Origin: Verrucomicrobiota bacterium
Lineage (GTDB): Bacteria > Verrucomicrobiota > Verrucomicrobiia > Chthoniobacterales > UBA10450
Assembly: GCA_003219005.1 (NCBI GenBank)
Contig: QHPG01000101.1
Span: forward strand, 1-57,947
DNA length: 57,947 nt
Direction: 5' to 3'
This document shows, one piece after another, positions 19,224 to 28,987 of the stretch. The position numbers were made by a program, and so were the translations under genes. The notes beneath the pieces were generated by a model. It saw only the letters and a list, made by a program, of their open reading frames with translations, searched no databases and had not been told where the DNA came from. Each line of letters begins with the position of its first letter. Position 1 is the stretch's first letter.

Positions 19224-20141
19224 CTAGCGCTTCGCGTCGCTCGCGATTGGCGCATCCTGGGGAGACAAGGCAGATGAAGCTTCCTGACGGAACGCTGCGG
19301 CCGCCTTGCTCTGAAACCGGAGCGGGTTGTAAAGAACATTGAGTTCCCGCTCGGGGACCGGTGGAGCGAACGGCAGACTGACGCATCCGGGCGTGGCGTG
19401 ATGTTTCACCATCATTTGCGGGACAATTGAAACGCCGATTCCGGCTGCGACCATGTTAGCAATCGTGCTGAGTTGGCTTCCAGCCAGCGCGACCTCCGGA
19501 TGCAAACGACGCGACTCGAGCAGGTGATGCACCTGTTGCGAGAGGCAATGCATCTCGTGCAGGAGCAGAAAACGTTGCGATTTAAGATCGTCGAACGTGA
19601 TCACGGTCTGCTTTGCCAGAGGATGTCCTTCCGGTACGAGCGCAAGCAACGGTTCGTTGCCGAGATGCTCGATGCGGAGAGTCGGACTTTTTTGACAAGT
19701 AGAGGCCAAGGCCACGTCCAGCTCACCGGTTTCGATGCGCCGAACGATTCGCTCGGTTGCGTCCTCCACGATGTGCAGTGTCACGTCTGGATAATGGTTT
19801 TGGAATGTCACGACCAGTTCCGGGAGGACATATGGCGCGATTGTGGGAATTGCGCCTACAGCCACATCGCCGGCAATTTTGCCCTTGAGCTCGTCCACGC
19901 AACGGCGTGCATCGCCGATCGACGCCAAAATTTGTCGCGCGTAATCGAGCAAACAACGCCCAGCTTCGGTGATAACGACCGAACGCGGCAGACGGTCGAA
20001 CAACGGCTGGCCGATCTCCGCTTCCAATTTTCGGATCTGCTGACTAAGCGAAGGCTGTGCCACTCGCACCTTCGTCGCCGCGCGGGAAAAATTTCCCTCG
20101 TCCGCCACCGCGACGAAATAACGCAACTGATGAAGTTCCAT
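19224..20141 (-). CDS. LysR-family transcriptional regulator (OxyR-like)
   Basis: MELHQLRYFVAVADEGNFSRAATKVRVAQPSLSQQIRKLEAEIG; LLLHEMHCLSQQ. Confidence 0.92.
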   Translation of the reverse strand: MELHQLRYFVAVADEGNFSRAATKVRVAQPSLSQQIRKLEAEIGQPLFDRLPRSVVITEAGRCLLDYARQILASIGDARRCVDELKGKIAGDVAVGAIPTIAPYVLPELVVTFQNHYPDVTLHIVEDATERIVRRIETGELDVALASTCQKSPTLRIEHLGNEPLLALVPEGHPLAKQTVITFDDLKSQRFLLLHEMHCLSQQVHHLLESRRLHPEVALAGSQLSTIANMVAAGIGVSIVPQMMVKHHATPGCVSLPFAPPVPERELNVLYNPLRFQSKAAAAFRQEASSALSPQDAPIASDAKR

Positions 20142-20192
20142 AGAAAAATCGTGTCGAAGGGAGAGTTACGGTAATCGCAATTTGGGATGAGT

Positions 20193-21035
20193 TCAGGCCA
20201 ACAACAGCCAGAGTTTTTCCAGAGCCGCAAAATTGATTGCGCGAATCTTTACTTCATCGGGTAATCGAATTTTCGGGTGATCGAATTCCGCGGCGAAACG
20301 CTGTTTGCGCCGCGTATATTTCGGCGGCGAATACGCGCCGCAAATATCGCCACCTATGATCCGGCAGGATTCGCGCAGCTTTCCGAGCGCCCACTGAAGA
20401 TCGACAACCGAGAACCGGCCACTCTCCCAATTTGTCACCGCCTCTTCGATGCGCAGGCAATCAAGATCGATGGTGACGTAGATATTTTCGTTAGCGAGGC
20501 TTTTGGAAAATTGCTCAAAACGCTCGCGCCAATTGTCGCGAAGGATGGCGCCTTTTCGTTGCCGATCTTTCGCTGGCCGATCGTCTGCCCACGGATGCAC
20601 TTCAAGAATACCGGCGCGTTCCGCGCGGCGATTGCCAAAAATTTGGTGCGGCCACCAGCATTCAAAATTCCCGCAGCCCCAAACGCTCACGCGGCGCACA
20701 TGCGGAAGTTCCAGCGCGCGATTGACCCAACCACCGCATCCCCATTTCGGCGGGCGCACGTCCCAGTCCGGATGATTGTCGAACGAAACCAGCACGACCG
20801 GTCCAGCGACGCGGCGTAATCGAAGCGCGGTTAAATAGTGAAAGTCGCCCGACCCGTAAAGCAGGAACGGCACGGTGAGATTCGTCTCGTGTTCGCCATA
20901 AAATTTTTCGATCAAACGCGGCGGCGCGGAGAAGCGCAATTGCGGCCCCCACTTGCGCGCATTCAGGGCAGGCAAATGCACCGGCTCGCCCTCCCAGGCG
21001 CCATCGAGATCAAAATGGAGCGCGCGCAAATCCAA
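20193..21035 (-). CDS. divergent arginase/ureohydrolase-fold protein
   Basis: LLYGSGDFHYLT, VSFDNHPDWD (DxHxD), VTIDLDCL (DxD). Confidence 0.7.
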   Translation of the reverse strand: MDLRALHFDLDGAWEGEPVHLPALNARKWGPQLRFSAPPRLIEKFYGEHETNLTVPFLLYGSGDFHYLTALRLRRVAGPVVLVSFDNHPDWDVRPPKWGCGGWVNRALELPHVRRVSVWGCGNFECWWPHQIFGNRRAERAGILEVHPWADDRPAKDRQRKGAILRDNWRERFEQFSKSLANENIYVTIDLDCLRIEEAVTNWESGRFSVVDLQWALGKLRESCRIIGGDICGAYSPPKYTRRKQRFAAEFDHPKIRLPDEVKIRAINFAALEKLWLLLA

Positions 21036-21057
21036 AGGCGTTTACGAAATTAGATAG

Positions 21058-21548
21058 ATGGCCGTCGAGACCAAGATTAAGAAACTACGCAAACACATCG
21101 CCCAGCGAAACTTTTTTGCGGTGATCGAATACGCTTTTCGCATCTTCGCCCGCCAATCCTCGTTCGTTCTCGGCAGCGCGTGGGCTTTTGTCTGGGCTGT
21201 GCTGGTCATTTTGGTCTGGGTACTTACCGGGCCGACATTCCATTTTTCAGACACCTAGCAGCTTGTCATCAACACAATCACCACGGTCATCACCTTCCTG
21301 ATGGTGTTTCTTATTCAGAACACACAAAACCGCGCCACCAAGGCCGTGCAGTTGAAGTTGGATGAGCTCATTCGCGCCGTCAGGAGCGCGCAATGAACTT
21401 CTCGATCTTGAAGATCTTTCCGATGACGAGCTGAGAAAGCTCCAAGCAATTTCAACGGCTGCGCAAAAAGGCCGAGCACGACGGCAATCAGCGCGGTGTT
21501 CGCGAGCAACATCGCGCGCCTGCCGCTACACAAGGCAAATCACTCTGA
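21058..21548 (+). pseudogene. low-affinity iron permease family, degraded
   Basis: MAVETKIKKLRKHIAQRNFFAVIEYAFRIFARQSSFVLGSAWAF...[46 protein letters not shown]; in-frame TAG at 21256, frame shifts near 21380 (GARNELLDLEDLSDDELRKLQ) and 21446 (KQFQRLRKKAEHDGNQ). Confidence 0.85.
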
Positions 21549-22259
21549 CTTCGCTTCGCCCCTCCGCAAAAAAATCCTGCCGCTTGGGCACAATCGAAAA
21601 ACTTCGCAGTTCGAGCAATCTGGCTTGCGCGCGTAACAGCGGCGGCGTCCGTGCCAGATGAGCCAGTGACTCCAGTCCGTCCAATGCTCGCGGGGCACCA
21701 GCTTCATTAGATTGCGCTCGATTTTTTCTGCGTCTTTATGCTTCGTCAGGCCGAGACGCTGTGATAGACGGATCACGTGCGTGTCCACCACGATCCCCTC
21801 GTCCTTGTGAAACGCGTTGCCGAGAACGACGTTCGCCGTTTTGCGGCCAACACCCGGCAAAGCGTTTAATTCCTCCATGGTATCCGGGACTTTGCCGCCA
21901 TGTTCCTCTGCGATCGCGCGCATTGCGCCGCGAATGCTTTTCGTCTTGCTGCGATAAAACCCTGTCGATCTGATTGCATTCTCGAATTCGGCCTGCGGCG
22001 CATTCGCGTAGTCTTTCGCGGTTCGATATTTCTTGAACACCGCCGGCGTGACCATGTTGACGCGTTTGTCCGTGCATTGCGCCGAGAGAATCGTCGCCAC
22101 CAGCAGCTCGAGCGGATTACGAAAATCCAATTCGCAATGCGCGTCGGGATAAACTTTCGGCCAAGCTTTCACCAGCCTGGCAACGCGTTCCCGAGCAGTC
22201 ATCCGCGCATTATGTGGTGCAGACAATCTTGTCTGCAAGTGTGGAGCGCTTACGCGCAA
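21540..22259 (-). CDS. nth: endonuclease III
   Basis: LVATILSAQCTDKRVN; LPGVGRKTANVVLGNAF; C-terminal CxxxxxxCxxCxxxxxC 4Fe-4S motif. Confidence 0.95.
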   Translation of the reverse strand: MRVSAPHLQTRLSAPHNARMTARERVARLVKAWPKVYPDAHCELDFRNPLELLVATILSAQCTDKRVNMVTPAVFKKYRTAKDYANAPQAEFENAIRSTGFYRSKTKSIRGAMRAIAEEHGGKVPDTMEELNALPGVGRKTANVVLGNAFHKDEGIVVDTHVIRLSQRLGLTKHKDAEKIERNLMKLVPREHWTDWSHWLIWHGRRRCYARKPDCSNCEVFRLCPSGRIFLRRGEAKSE

Positions 22260-22401
22260 ATCTTTTGTCGGCGTGATTTCCTACGCGCTCGGCGTTGCCG
22301 CAACGTTCTTCAACGTGCACCTTGCGTTCGTGCTTTTACGCTCTGACCCCGCTATTCTTATCACTCCGCCGCATCCGAAGTAATAGCTGGTAAAATTGCG
22401 C

Positions 22402-22650
22402 ATGAAATCAGAACAACTTGAAGAAGCGCCGAAAAAGTTCGGGCCCGTTGCGGTTCGTGCCCTGGCGGTAGGCGCGCAATCCATCGGCGCGATCGCCGCA
22501 GGCGCGCTCGCTATTGGCGCGGTGACGCTTGGCGTGGTCGCGATTGGCCGACTTGTGGTTGGGCGCGCGAAAATCAAACGTCTCGAAATCGGCGAGCTAA
22601 GAGTAACCCGCTTGTACGTCACCGAATCGCTCGACACGCCGAATCAGTAG
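22402..22650 (+). CDS. small repetitive Gly/Ala/Ile protein (hexapeptide/solenoid-like)
   Basis: VRALAVGAQSIGAIAAGALAIGAVTLGVVAIGRLVVGRAKIKRLEIGELRVTRLYV. Confidence 0.6.
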   Translation: MKSEQLEEAPKKFGPVAVRALAVGAQSIGAIAAGALAIGAVTLGVVAIGRLVVGRAKIKRLEIGELRVTRLYVTESLDTPNQ

Positions 22651-22740
22651 CGATCGGGCTCGGACTTCGTCGCTTTCATGTGGAGGAGCGTGAATAATGG
22701 ATTTGCTGAAGCGTTTCGCGAGCAGTCCTGATTTCTCGCT

Positions 22741-23094
22741 ATGAAAAAGTTCTTATTACATTCGCTTATCGCAGGGGCCGCTCTGGCCGGGATGGCAGGA
22801 TGCGCCCAGGTAAAGAAACCGGTGGCGCAGGTCACGGCGGCGAAGGTCGGTTCGCGTTTCGATCAAGTCGGGCGGGTTACTCTGTATTCCGGCGAGCCGT
22901 GCACGTCGCAAATCATGTTCGATTTTGACGGTGCAGGATCAACGATCTGGTTGGCGGCGCCGAGGCGTGAAACGGACATTCTCACCGACGCGGCGAATCA
23001 AAAGCGGCGCGTTCACGTTTCGGGAAAATGGCGACGTGGCGGACAACCGGACTGTAGCTATGTTGAAGTCGCCGGCGCGGAGTTAAGGAGATGA
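22741..23094 (+). CDS. small lipoprotein, hypothetical
   Basis: MKKFLLHSLIAGAALAGMAGCAQ lipobox. Confidence 0.6.
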   Translation: MKKFLLHSLIAGAALAGMAGCAQVKKPVAQVTAAKVGSRFDQVGRVTLYSGEPCTSQIMFDFDGAGSTIWLAAPRRETDILTDAANQKRRVHVSGKWRRGGQPDCSYVEVAGAELRR

Positions 23095-23172
23095 AATCAA
23101 ACCAGCCTTCGCGCTGAGATTTTGCAAGCAAGAACGACAATTTCCCGAAGTCTCAGTCGTCCGTAGTTAATC

Positions 23173-23204
23173 GAGAGATTCCTCGACTTCGCTCGGAATG
23201 ACAG
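23173..23204. repeat. single copy of the 'GAGATTCxTCGxCTTCGCTCxGAATGACA' element
   Basis: GAGAGATTCCTCGACTTCGCTCGGAATGACAG. Confidence 0.8.
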
Positions 23205-23208
23205 ACTT

Positions 23209-24642
23209 TCAGTAACGATAGTGCTCTGATTTAAATGGCCCGTCGATGGGGATGCCGAGGTAATCGGCTTGTTGTTGGGAAAGCTTGGTGAGCTTGACGC
23301 CGATTTTTTCCAAGTGCAGGCGCGCAACTTCTTCGTCGAGTTTTTTCGGCAAAACGTACACGCCAACTTTGTAGGTGTCGCGGTTTCTCCAGAGATCGAG
23401 TTGCGCCAGCACTTGATTCGAAAATGAATTGGACATGACGAAGCTCGGGTGACCGGTGGCGCAACCGAGATTCACCAGCCGCCCTTCGGCGAGCAGGAAA
23501 ATTTCGTGACCATCGGGGAACGTGTACTTGTCCACCTGCGGTTTGATATTGGTTTTTTTCACGCCTTTGGCGGCGTTGAGCGCATCGACCTGAATCTCGT
23601 TATCGAAATGGCCGATGTTGGCCACGATTGCCTGATCTTTCATCCGCTGCATGTGTTCAAGCCTGATCACGTCGAGATTGCCACTGGCGGTGATATAGAT
23701 GTCGCCGCGGCCGAGCGTGTCTTCGATCGTGGTGACTTCGTAGCCTTCCATCGCTGCCTGCAACGCATTGATCGGGTCAATCTCCGCGATAATGATACGC
23801 GCGCCCTGGCCGCGCAACGATTGCGCGCAGCCTTTGCCGACGTCGCCGTAACCGCAAATCACGGCGACCTTGCCGGAAAGCATCACATCAAGCGCGCGAT
23901 TCAATCCATCTACGAGCGAATGCCGGCAGCCGTAAAGATTGTCGAACTTCGATTTGGTGACGGAATCGTTCACGTTGATGGCGGGAACGAGGAGCCGATT
24001 TTCCTGCGCCATCTTGTAAAGGCGACGCACGCCGGTTGTAGTCTCTTCCGAAACGCCGCGCCAATCTTTCGCGATCTCGTGCCAGCGATAGGGGTTCTCG
24101 CGATGAATCTCCAGCAGCAAATCTTTGATGACTTGCTCCTCCTTATTCGCGGATTTGGATTTTGCCCAATCGCTGCCTTCCTCCAGCTCGTAGCCTTTGT
24201 GAATGAGCAAGGTGGCGTCTCCGCCGTCATCAACGACGAGCTGCGGGCCTTTGCCGTCCGGATGGGAAATCGCCCGGTAGGTGCACCACCAGTAATCCTC
24301 GAGCGATTCGCCTTTCCACGCGAACACCGAGATGCCTCTTTTCGCGATTGCCGCGGCGGCATGATCTTGCGTAGAGAAAATGTTGCAGCTCGCCCACCGC
24401 ACACTCGCGCCAAGATCAACCAGTGTCTCAATCAGCACCGCGGTCTGAATCGTCATGTGCAATGAGCCTGTGATGCGCACGCCAGCCAGCTGCTTTTGCG
24501 GCGCGTACTTTTCGCGGATGGCCATCAGCCCCGGCATTTCCTTTTCGGCGATGGAAATTTCTTTTCTTCCGAACTCGGCCAGGGAGATATCAGCGATTTT
24601 GTAATCCTGTTTTATCTTCGATTCAGTGATTGTCGCGCTCAT
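23209..24642 (-). CDS. ahcY: adenosylhomocysteinase
   Basis: [64 protein letters not shown]-terminal KSEHYRY. Confidence 0.97.
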   Translation of the reverse strand: MSATITESKIKQDYKIADISLAEFGRKEISIAEKEMPGLMAIREKYAPQKQLAGVRITGSLHMTIQTAVLIETLVDLGASVRWASCNIFSTQDHAAAAIAKRGISVFAWKGESLEDYWWCTYRAISHPDGKGPQLVVDDGGDATLLIHKGYELEEGSDWAKSKSANKEEQVIKDLLLEIHRENPYRWHEIAKDWRGVSEETTTGVRRLYKMAQENRLLVPAINVNDSVTKSKFDNLYGCRHSLVDGLNRALDVMLSGKVAVICGYGDVGKGCAQSLRGQGARIIIAEIDPINALQAAMEGYEVTTIEDTLGRGDIYITASGNLDVIRLEHMQRMKDQAIVANIGHFDNEIQVDALNAAKGVKKTNIKPQVDKYTFPDGHEIFLLAEGRLVNLGCATGHPSFVMSNSFSNQVLAQLDLWRNRDTYKVGVYVLPKKLDEEVARLHLEKIGVKLTKLSQQQADYLGIPIDGPFKSEHYRY

Positions 24643-24658
24643 AAAAGTATTCGTTTTT

Positions 24659-25837
24659 CTATCTGACAGCCTGTTTCAACGCTTCGGCCTTGTCGGTCCT
24701 TTCCCATGTGAGGGCGTCAAGATCATCTACGCGCCCGAAATGGCCGTAGTTGGTTGTCTTGCGATAAATCGGCCGAAGCAGATTCAGCTGCTTAATGATC
24801 TCAGCCGGCTTGAAATTAAAAACTTCCCAGATCGCGCGCTCCAATCTTTCCTCATCGACTTTTCCGGTGCAGAAAGTATCGACGCTGACGCTTACCGGTT
24901 CGGGGTGACCAATGGCGTACGCGAACTGGACTTCGCAACGGTCCGCCAAACCGGATGCGACCACATTCTTCGCGATCCAGCGTCCCATATATGCTGCGCT
25001 GCGATCAACTTTGCTGGGGTCTTTTCCGGAAAATGCGCCACCGCCGTGCCGTCCCATTCCGCCGTAGGTATCGCAGATGATCTTGCGGCCCGTTATACCT
25101 GCGTCGCCCTCGGGGCCACCGATTACAAACCGGCCAGTTGGGTTGATTAAATAGGTTGTCTTCTCATCCAACCATTCCGCCGGCATCACTTCTTTAATGA
25201 GAAGTTCAGTGAGTGTCTCGCGCACTTCTTTTTGCTTCACATCCTCGGCATGCTGCGAAGAAACCACGAGGGTCGTAGCTCGCACCGGCTTGTAACCATC
25301 GTACTCGATCGAGACCTGCGTTTTGGCATCGGGACGAAGCCAGGGAATTTGGCCCGATTTACGCAAGCGCGTCAGCTCCCGCCCAAGTTTATGCGCAAAA
25401 GAAATCGGCGCAGGCATTAGCTCTGGGGTTTCATTGCAAGCAAAACCAAACATCAATCCTTGATCGCCAGCGCCTTGTTCCGCAGTACCCTTTCCGTCAG
25501 CTGGAGCCTCATCGACTCCCTGTTTGATATCGCGGGATTGCTCGCTCATTTCACAAATCACCCGGCAGGTATCGGCGTGAAAAATGCAATCGCCATTGAC
25601 ATATCCGATGTCGCGGATGGCCGTGCGAACGCATTCCTCAAGGTCAAACTTCGCGTTGCTGGTTATCTCCCCGGCGACGACGACGAGGTTGCCTTTAGCG
25701 AGCGTTTCGCAAGCCACGCGGCTCAACGGGTCCTGCTCAAGACAAGCGTCGAGAACGTAATCGCTGATGGTATCGCAAACTTTATCGGGATGCCCTTCGG
25801 TGACGGACTCAGAGGAAAAAATGTAACGACGAGACAT
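24659..25837 (-). CDS. metK: S-adenosylmethionine synthetase
   Basis: [50 protein letters not shown]. Confidence 0.97.
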   Translation of the reverse strand: MSRRYIFSSESVTEGHPDKVCDTISDYVLDACLEQDPLSRVACETLAKGNLVVVAGEITSNAKFDLEECVRTAIRDIGYVNGDCIFHADTCRVICEMSEQSRDIKQGVDEAPADGKGTAEQGAGDQGLMFGFACNETPELMPAPISFAHKLGRELTRLRKSGQIPWLRPDAKTQVSIEYDGYKPVRATTLVVSSQHAEDVKQKEVRETLTELLIKEVMPAEWLDEKTTYLINPTGRFVIGGPEGDAGITGRKIICDTYGGMGRHGGGAFSGKDPSKVDRSAAYMGRWIAKNVVASGLADRCEVQFAYAIGHPEPVSVSVDTFCTGKVDEERLERAIWEVFNFKPAEIIKQLNLLRPIYRKTTNYGHFGRVDDLDALTWERTDKAEALKQAVR

Positions 25838-25843
25838 GGCTTT

Positions 25844-25917
25844 GTTGAAGCGTTGAAGCGTTAAAGCGGCTGGCGGTCGTAGACGTTTTCAACGTTATAA
25901 CGATTCAACGCTTCAAC
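25844..25917. repeat. 14-bp perfect inverted repeat with 8-nt tandem sub-units in the metK/ArsR-MTase divergent promoter
   Basis: GTTGAAGCGTTGAA (25844-25857) / TTCAACGCTTCAAC (25904-25917); GTTGAAGC x2 then GTTAAAGC. Confidence 0.8.
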
Positions 25918-25982
25918 GGTGTAACGATGTCCACAGACATATTGACCAATCATGATGCGTGGATATATCGTTGGCTGGCATC

Positions 25983-26915
25983 ATGGCGTCAACGATTAAT
26001 TTGTTGCGGTTGCTGGCAGACCCGACTCGACTGCGCCTGTTGCTGCTTCTCGAACAGGAAGAACTTTCTGTAGCAGAGCTCCAGCAACTTCTGGGCATGG
26101 GCCAATCACGAATTTCGAGTCATTTGGCGCAATTGAAACGCGCCGGCGTAGTCTCCGATCGCAGGGTCGGGAAGAATGTCTATTATGGCGCAAACCATCA
26201 GGGCCGGAATTTACAGCGAGAGCGTGTGGCAGAAATAACGCGGCTGCTGGCGCGCGAACTGCCGGAAACGTCGCGCGATCGCACCGGTCTCAAACTCGTC
26301 CTGCACAAGCGGCAGGACAAAGCGCGGAAATACTTCGACGAGCTGGCCGGCAAGTTTGGCCGAAGTTACGTGCCGGGCCGCTCGTGGAAGGCGCTGGCAC
26401 ATACGCTCATTACTCTTCTACCGCCGCTGACGGTGGCCGACCTCGGAGCAGGCGAGGGGACACTCTCGCAGTTGCTGGCGAAGAAGGCGCGCAAAGTGAT
26501 CGCCGTTGATAATTCGCCAAAGATGGTTGAGTTCGGCTCGCAACTGGCGAAGAAACATGGATTCAAGAACCTCGAGTATCGGCTCGGCGACATTGAAGAT
26601 CCGCCTATCGCGAAAAACAATATCGATCTGGCAATTCTCAGCCAGGCTTTGCATCACGCTATTCATCCCGAGCGAGCCGTCGCGGCTGCCCGTCGAATTT
26701 TAAAACGCAGCGGCCGATTGGTGATTCTCGATCTTTTGAGTCACCGATTCGAACGCGCTCGCGAATTGTATGCAGATCACTGGCTCGGATTCAGTGAAGT
26801 GCAATTGCATCAGTTTCTGGAAAAAGGCGGTTTCAGAGACATTGAAGTCAGCGTGGTTTCTCGAGAGACGCAGAGCCCGCATTTTCAAACCGTCTTCGCA
26901 ACAGGCATAAAGTGA
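25983..26915 (+). CDS. ArsR-family HTH fused to SAM-dependent methyltransferase (SahR-like regulator)
   Basis: LLRLLADPTRLRLLLLLEQEELSVAELQQLLGMGQSRISSHLAQLKRAGVVSDRRVGKNVYY + VADLGAGEGTLSQLLAKKARKVIAVDNS. Confidence 0.88.
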   Translation: MASTINLLRLLADPTRLRLLLLLEQEELSVAELQQLLGMGQSRISSHLAQLKRAGVVSDRRVGKNVYYGANHQGRNLQRERVAEITRLLARELPETSRDRTGLKLVLHKRQDKARKYFDELAGKFGRSYVPGRSWKALAHTLITLLPPLTVADLGAGEGTLSQLLAKKARKVIAVDNSPKMVEFGSQLAKKHGFKNLEYRLGDIEDPPIAKNNIDLAILSQALHHAIHPERAVAAARRILKRSGRLVILDLLSHRFERARELYADHWLGFSEVQLHQFLEKGGFRDIEVSVVSRETQSPHFQTVFATGIK

Positions 26916-26986
26916 ACAAGGAGCGGCATCTTTGTGTCTAACGTTTGCCGTTGAGCTATAATCTGAACCAACCGAAATCTGTGGCT

Positions 26987-28987
26987 ATGAGCGGCTTCTT
27001 CGAGGAAGTGAAGCGGCGAAAAGTTTACCGCGTGGCCCTCGCCTACGTGGTTGTAAGCTGGGCACTGGCGCAAGGCCTTGCTCAAGTCCTTCCAGTTTTC
27101 GAAATTCCGAACTCGGTGATTCGCCCAGTGATTGCGGTAATGCTGATCGGTTTTCCGGTCGCGCTCGTTCTTGCCTGGGTGTTCGACGTGACGCCGCAGG
27201 GAATCAAAGCGACGCCGACGGTTGCGTCGCCCAAACAAGTTCGGCGCAACATCGCCTTGTTGACCGTTGCCGGCGTAGCCATTTCCGCCGGCGTGGGTTT
27301 TTTTGTCCTTCCGCGCGCAGTTGCCCACAAGATCGACAAATCGATTGCAGTATTGCCGTTTGAAAATCTAAGCGCCGAAAAAGAAAACGCCTATTTCGCT
27401 GATGGCATCCAGGACGACGTGCTCACCAATTTGTCGAAAATCGGTGATCTGAAAGTAATTTCGCGCACGTCGGTCATGCCGTATCGAGGAAAGGCATCGA
27501 ATGTTCGTGAAATCGGCAAGGCACTGGGCGTCTCGACGATTTTGGAAGGCAGTGTTCGCCGTTTCGGCAATCGGGTGCGTGTGAACGTTCAATTGATTAA
27601 CACCGCGAATGACCAGCACATCTGGGCGGAAGATTACGATGGCGATTTGACCGATGTGTTCGCAATTCAAACTGACCTGGCACAGAAAATCGCGAGTGAA
27701 CTCCGGGCGAAATTGTCACCAAGCGAAAAAGCGCAGATCGAAAGCAAGCCAACTGAAAATGGCGAGGCCTACTTTGCTTTTGTCCAGGCGCACAATCTTT
27801 CCTGCGCCTTTGAGGATTTCGACAAACTGAAACAAGGCGAGCAGCTCTATGACCGAGCAATCGAGCTCGACCCAAAATTCGCACTCGCCATGGCGCGCTA
27901 CTCGCAACTGGAAAGCTGGGTCGTGCACACATTCGAGCGCACGTCGCAGCGCCGGGAGAAAGCGCGCAATCTAGCCGAGCGCGGTTTGCAGTTGCAACCC
28001 GACCTTCCAGAGGCACATCTCGCCCTGGGGTTCTCATATTATTACGGCGACAACAACTTCGATGCGGCATTAAGAGAATTCGAAATCGCGCAGCAGGGAT
28101 TGCCTAACGAATCTGAGGTTTATCTCGCCATCGGCGCAATCCAGCGCCGGCAGGGAAAATGGGCAGAATCGACGGCTAGTCTGGAGAAAGCAGTCAGTTT
28201 AAATCCCAAGGACATCTGGTCGCTTCAAAATCTCAGTTTCAATTACCAGATGCTGCGAAATTACGATGCGGCTAACAAAACCATCGACCGCGCTCTCGCT
28301 CTCGACCCGACAGCTTTCGAACCATTGGAAGTTAAATCCAAACTGGCGATCGCTTGGAGCGGCGACTTCAGCGTCGCGGAGAAAGCATTCGAGGCAGTGA
28401 AATCGGTCCCGATGACCAAAGAGCAGAAAGTCAAGACTGCCGGAGGGCGGGCGAATGTCTTTCTGTTGGAACGCAAGTACAGCGAGGGATTGCAGGTAGC
28501 AGAAAGCCTGCCGGACGATCAACTCGCAGCTCTCTCGGGCGCCTTGTGCGGCAAGTACTATCTCATCGGCTTTGCCCGAAAATCTTTGCACGATGAGGAC
28601 GGCGCGCGAACGGCTTTTCTTAAGGCGAGGAGTGCTGCGGAGGAGCAACTGAAACGAAGTCCCGACGCTGCGGATACGCACATTCAACTGGCAAGAGTGC
28701 TTGCCTACCTCGGTGAAAAGGATGCTGCGCTGGCGGAGGCGCAACGGGCAACTGAACTGCAACCCGAGAGCAAGGACGCCTTTAGTGGCCCGGAGATCAC
28801 CGCTGGTGTGGCTGAAGTGCATGCGGTTCTTGGGAACAATGGTCGCGCGATTGAAATCCTCGACGGACTATTGAACCGGCCAAGCTCCATCACCGTGGAG
28901 TATTTAAAAGTAAATCCGATTTGGGATTCGTTGCGAAACGATCCGAATTTTCAAGTTTTGCTTACCAAATACAGTGGCAAAGCGTAA
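26987..28987 (+). CDS. membrane-anchored TolB/FlgO-like domain + TPR protein
   Basis: MSGFFEEVKRRKVYRVALAYVVVSW; SIAVLPFENLSAEKENAYFADGIQDDVLTNLSKIGDLKVISRTSVMPYRG; multiple TPRs. Confidence 0.88.
   Translation: MSGFFEEVKRRKVYRVALAYVVVSWALAQGLAQVLPVFEIPNSVIRPVIAVMLIGFPVALVLAWVFDVTPQGIKATPTVASPKQVRRNIALLTVAGVAISAGVGFFVLPRAVAHKIDKSIAVLPFENLSAEKENAYFADGIQDDVLTNLSKIGDLKVISRTSVMPYRGKASNVREIGKALGVSTILEGSVRRFGNRVRVNVQLINTANDQHIWAEDYDGDLTDVFAIQTDLAQKIASELRAKLSPSEKAQIESKPTENGEAYFAFVQAHNLSCAFEDFDKLKQGEQLYDRAIELDPKFALAMARYSQLESWVVHTFERTSQRREKARNLAERGLQLQPDLPEAHLALGFSYYYGDNNFDAALREFEIAQQGLPNESEVYLAIGAIQRRQGKWAESTASLEKAVSLNPKDIWSLQNLSFNYQMLRNYDAANKTIDRALALDPTAFEPLEVKSKLAIAWSGDFSVAEKAFEAVKSVPMTKEQKVKTAGGRANVFLLERKYSEGLQVAESLPDDQLAALSGALCGKYYLIGFARKSLHDEDGARTAFLKARSAAEEQLKRSPDAADTHIQLARVLAYLGEKDAALAEAQRATELQPESKDAFSGPEITAGVAEVHAVLGNNGRAIEILDGLLNRPSSITVEYLKVNPIWDSLRNDPNFQVLLTKYSGKA

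Noticed and set aside
21256-21258. Programmed stop-codon readthrough or recoding in the iron permease
   Set aside because: Two additional frame disruptions downstream make pseudogenisation or sequencing error more likely than recoding.
23449-24465. 338-aa plus-strand ORF antisense to ahcY
   Set aside because: Shadow of a strongly conserved gene in GC-rich DNA; no recognisable motifs.
25838-25982. SAM/SAH riboswitch upstream of metK
   Set aside because: I could not recognise SAM-I, SAM-II or SAH aptamer conserved cores; only the inverted repeat is evident. An Infernal/Rfam scan would be decisive.
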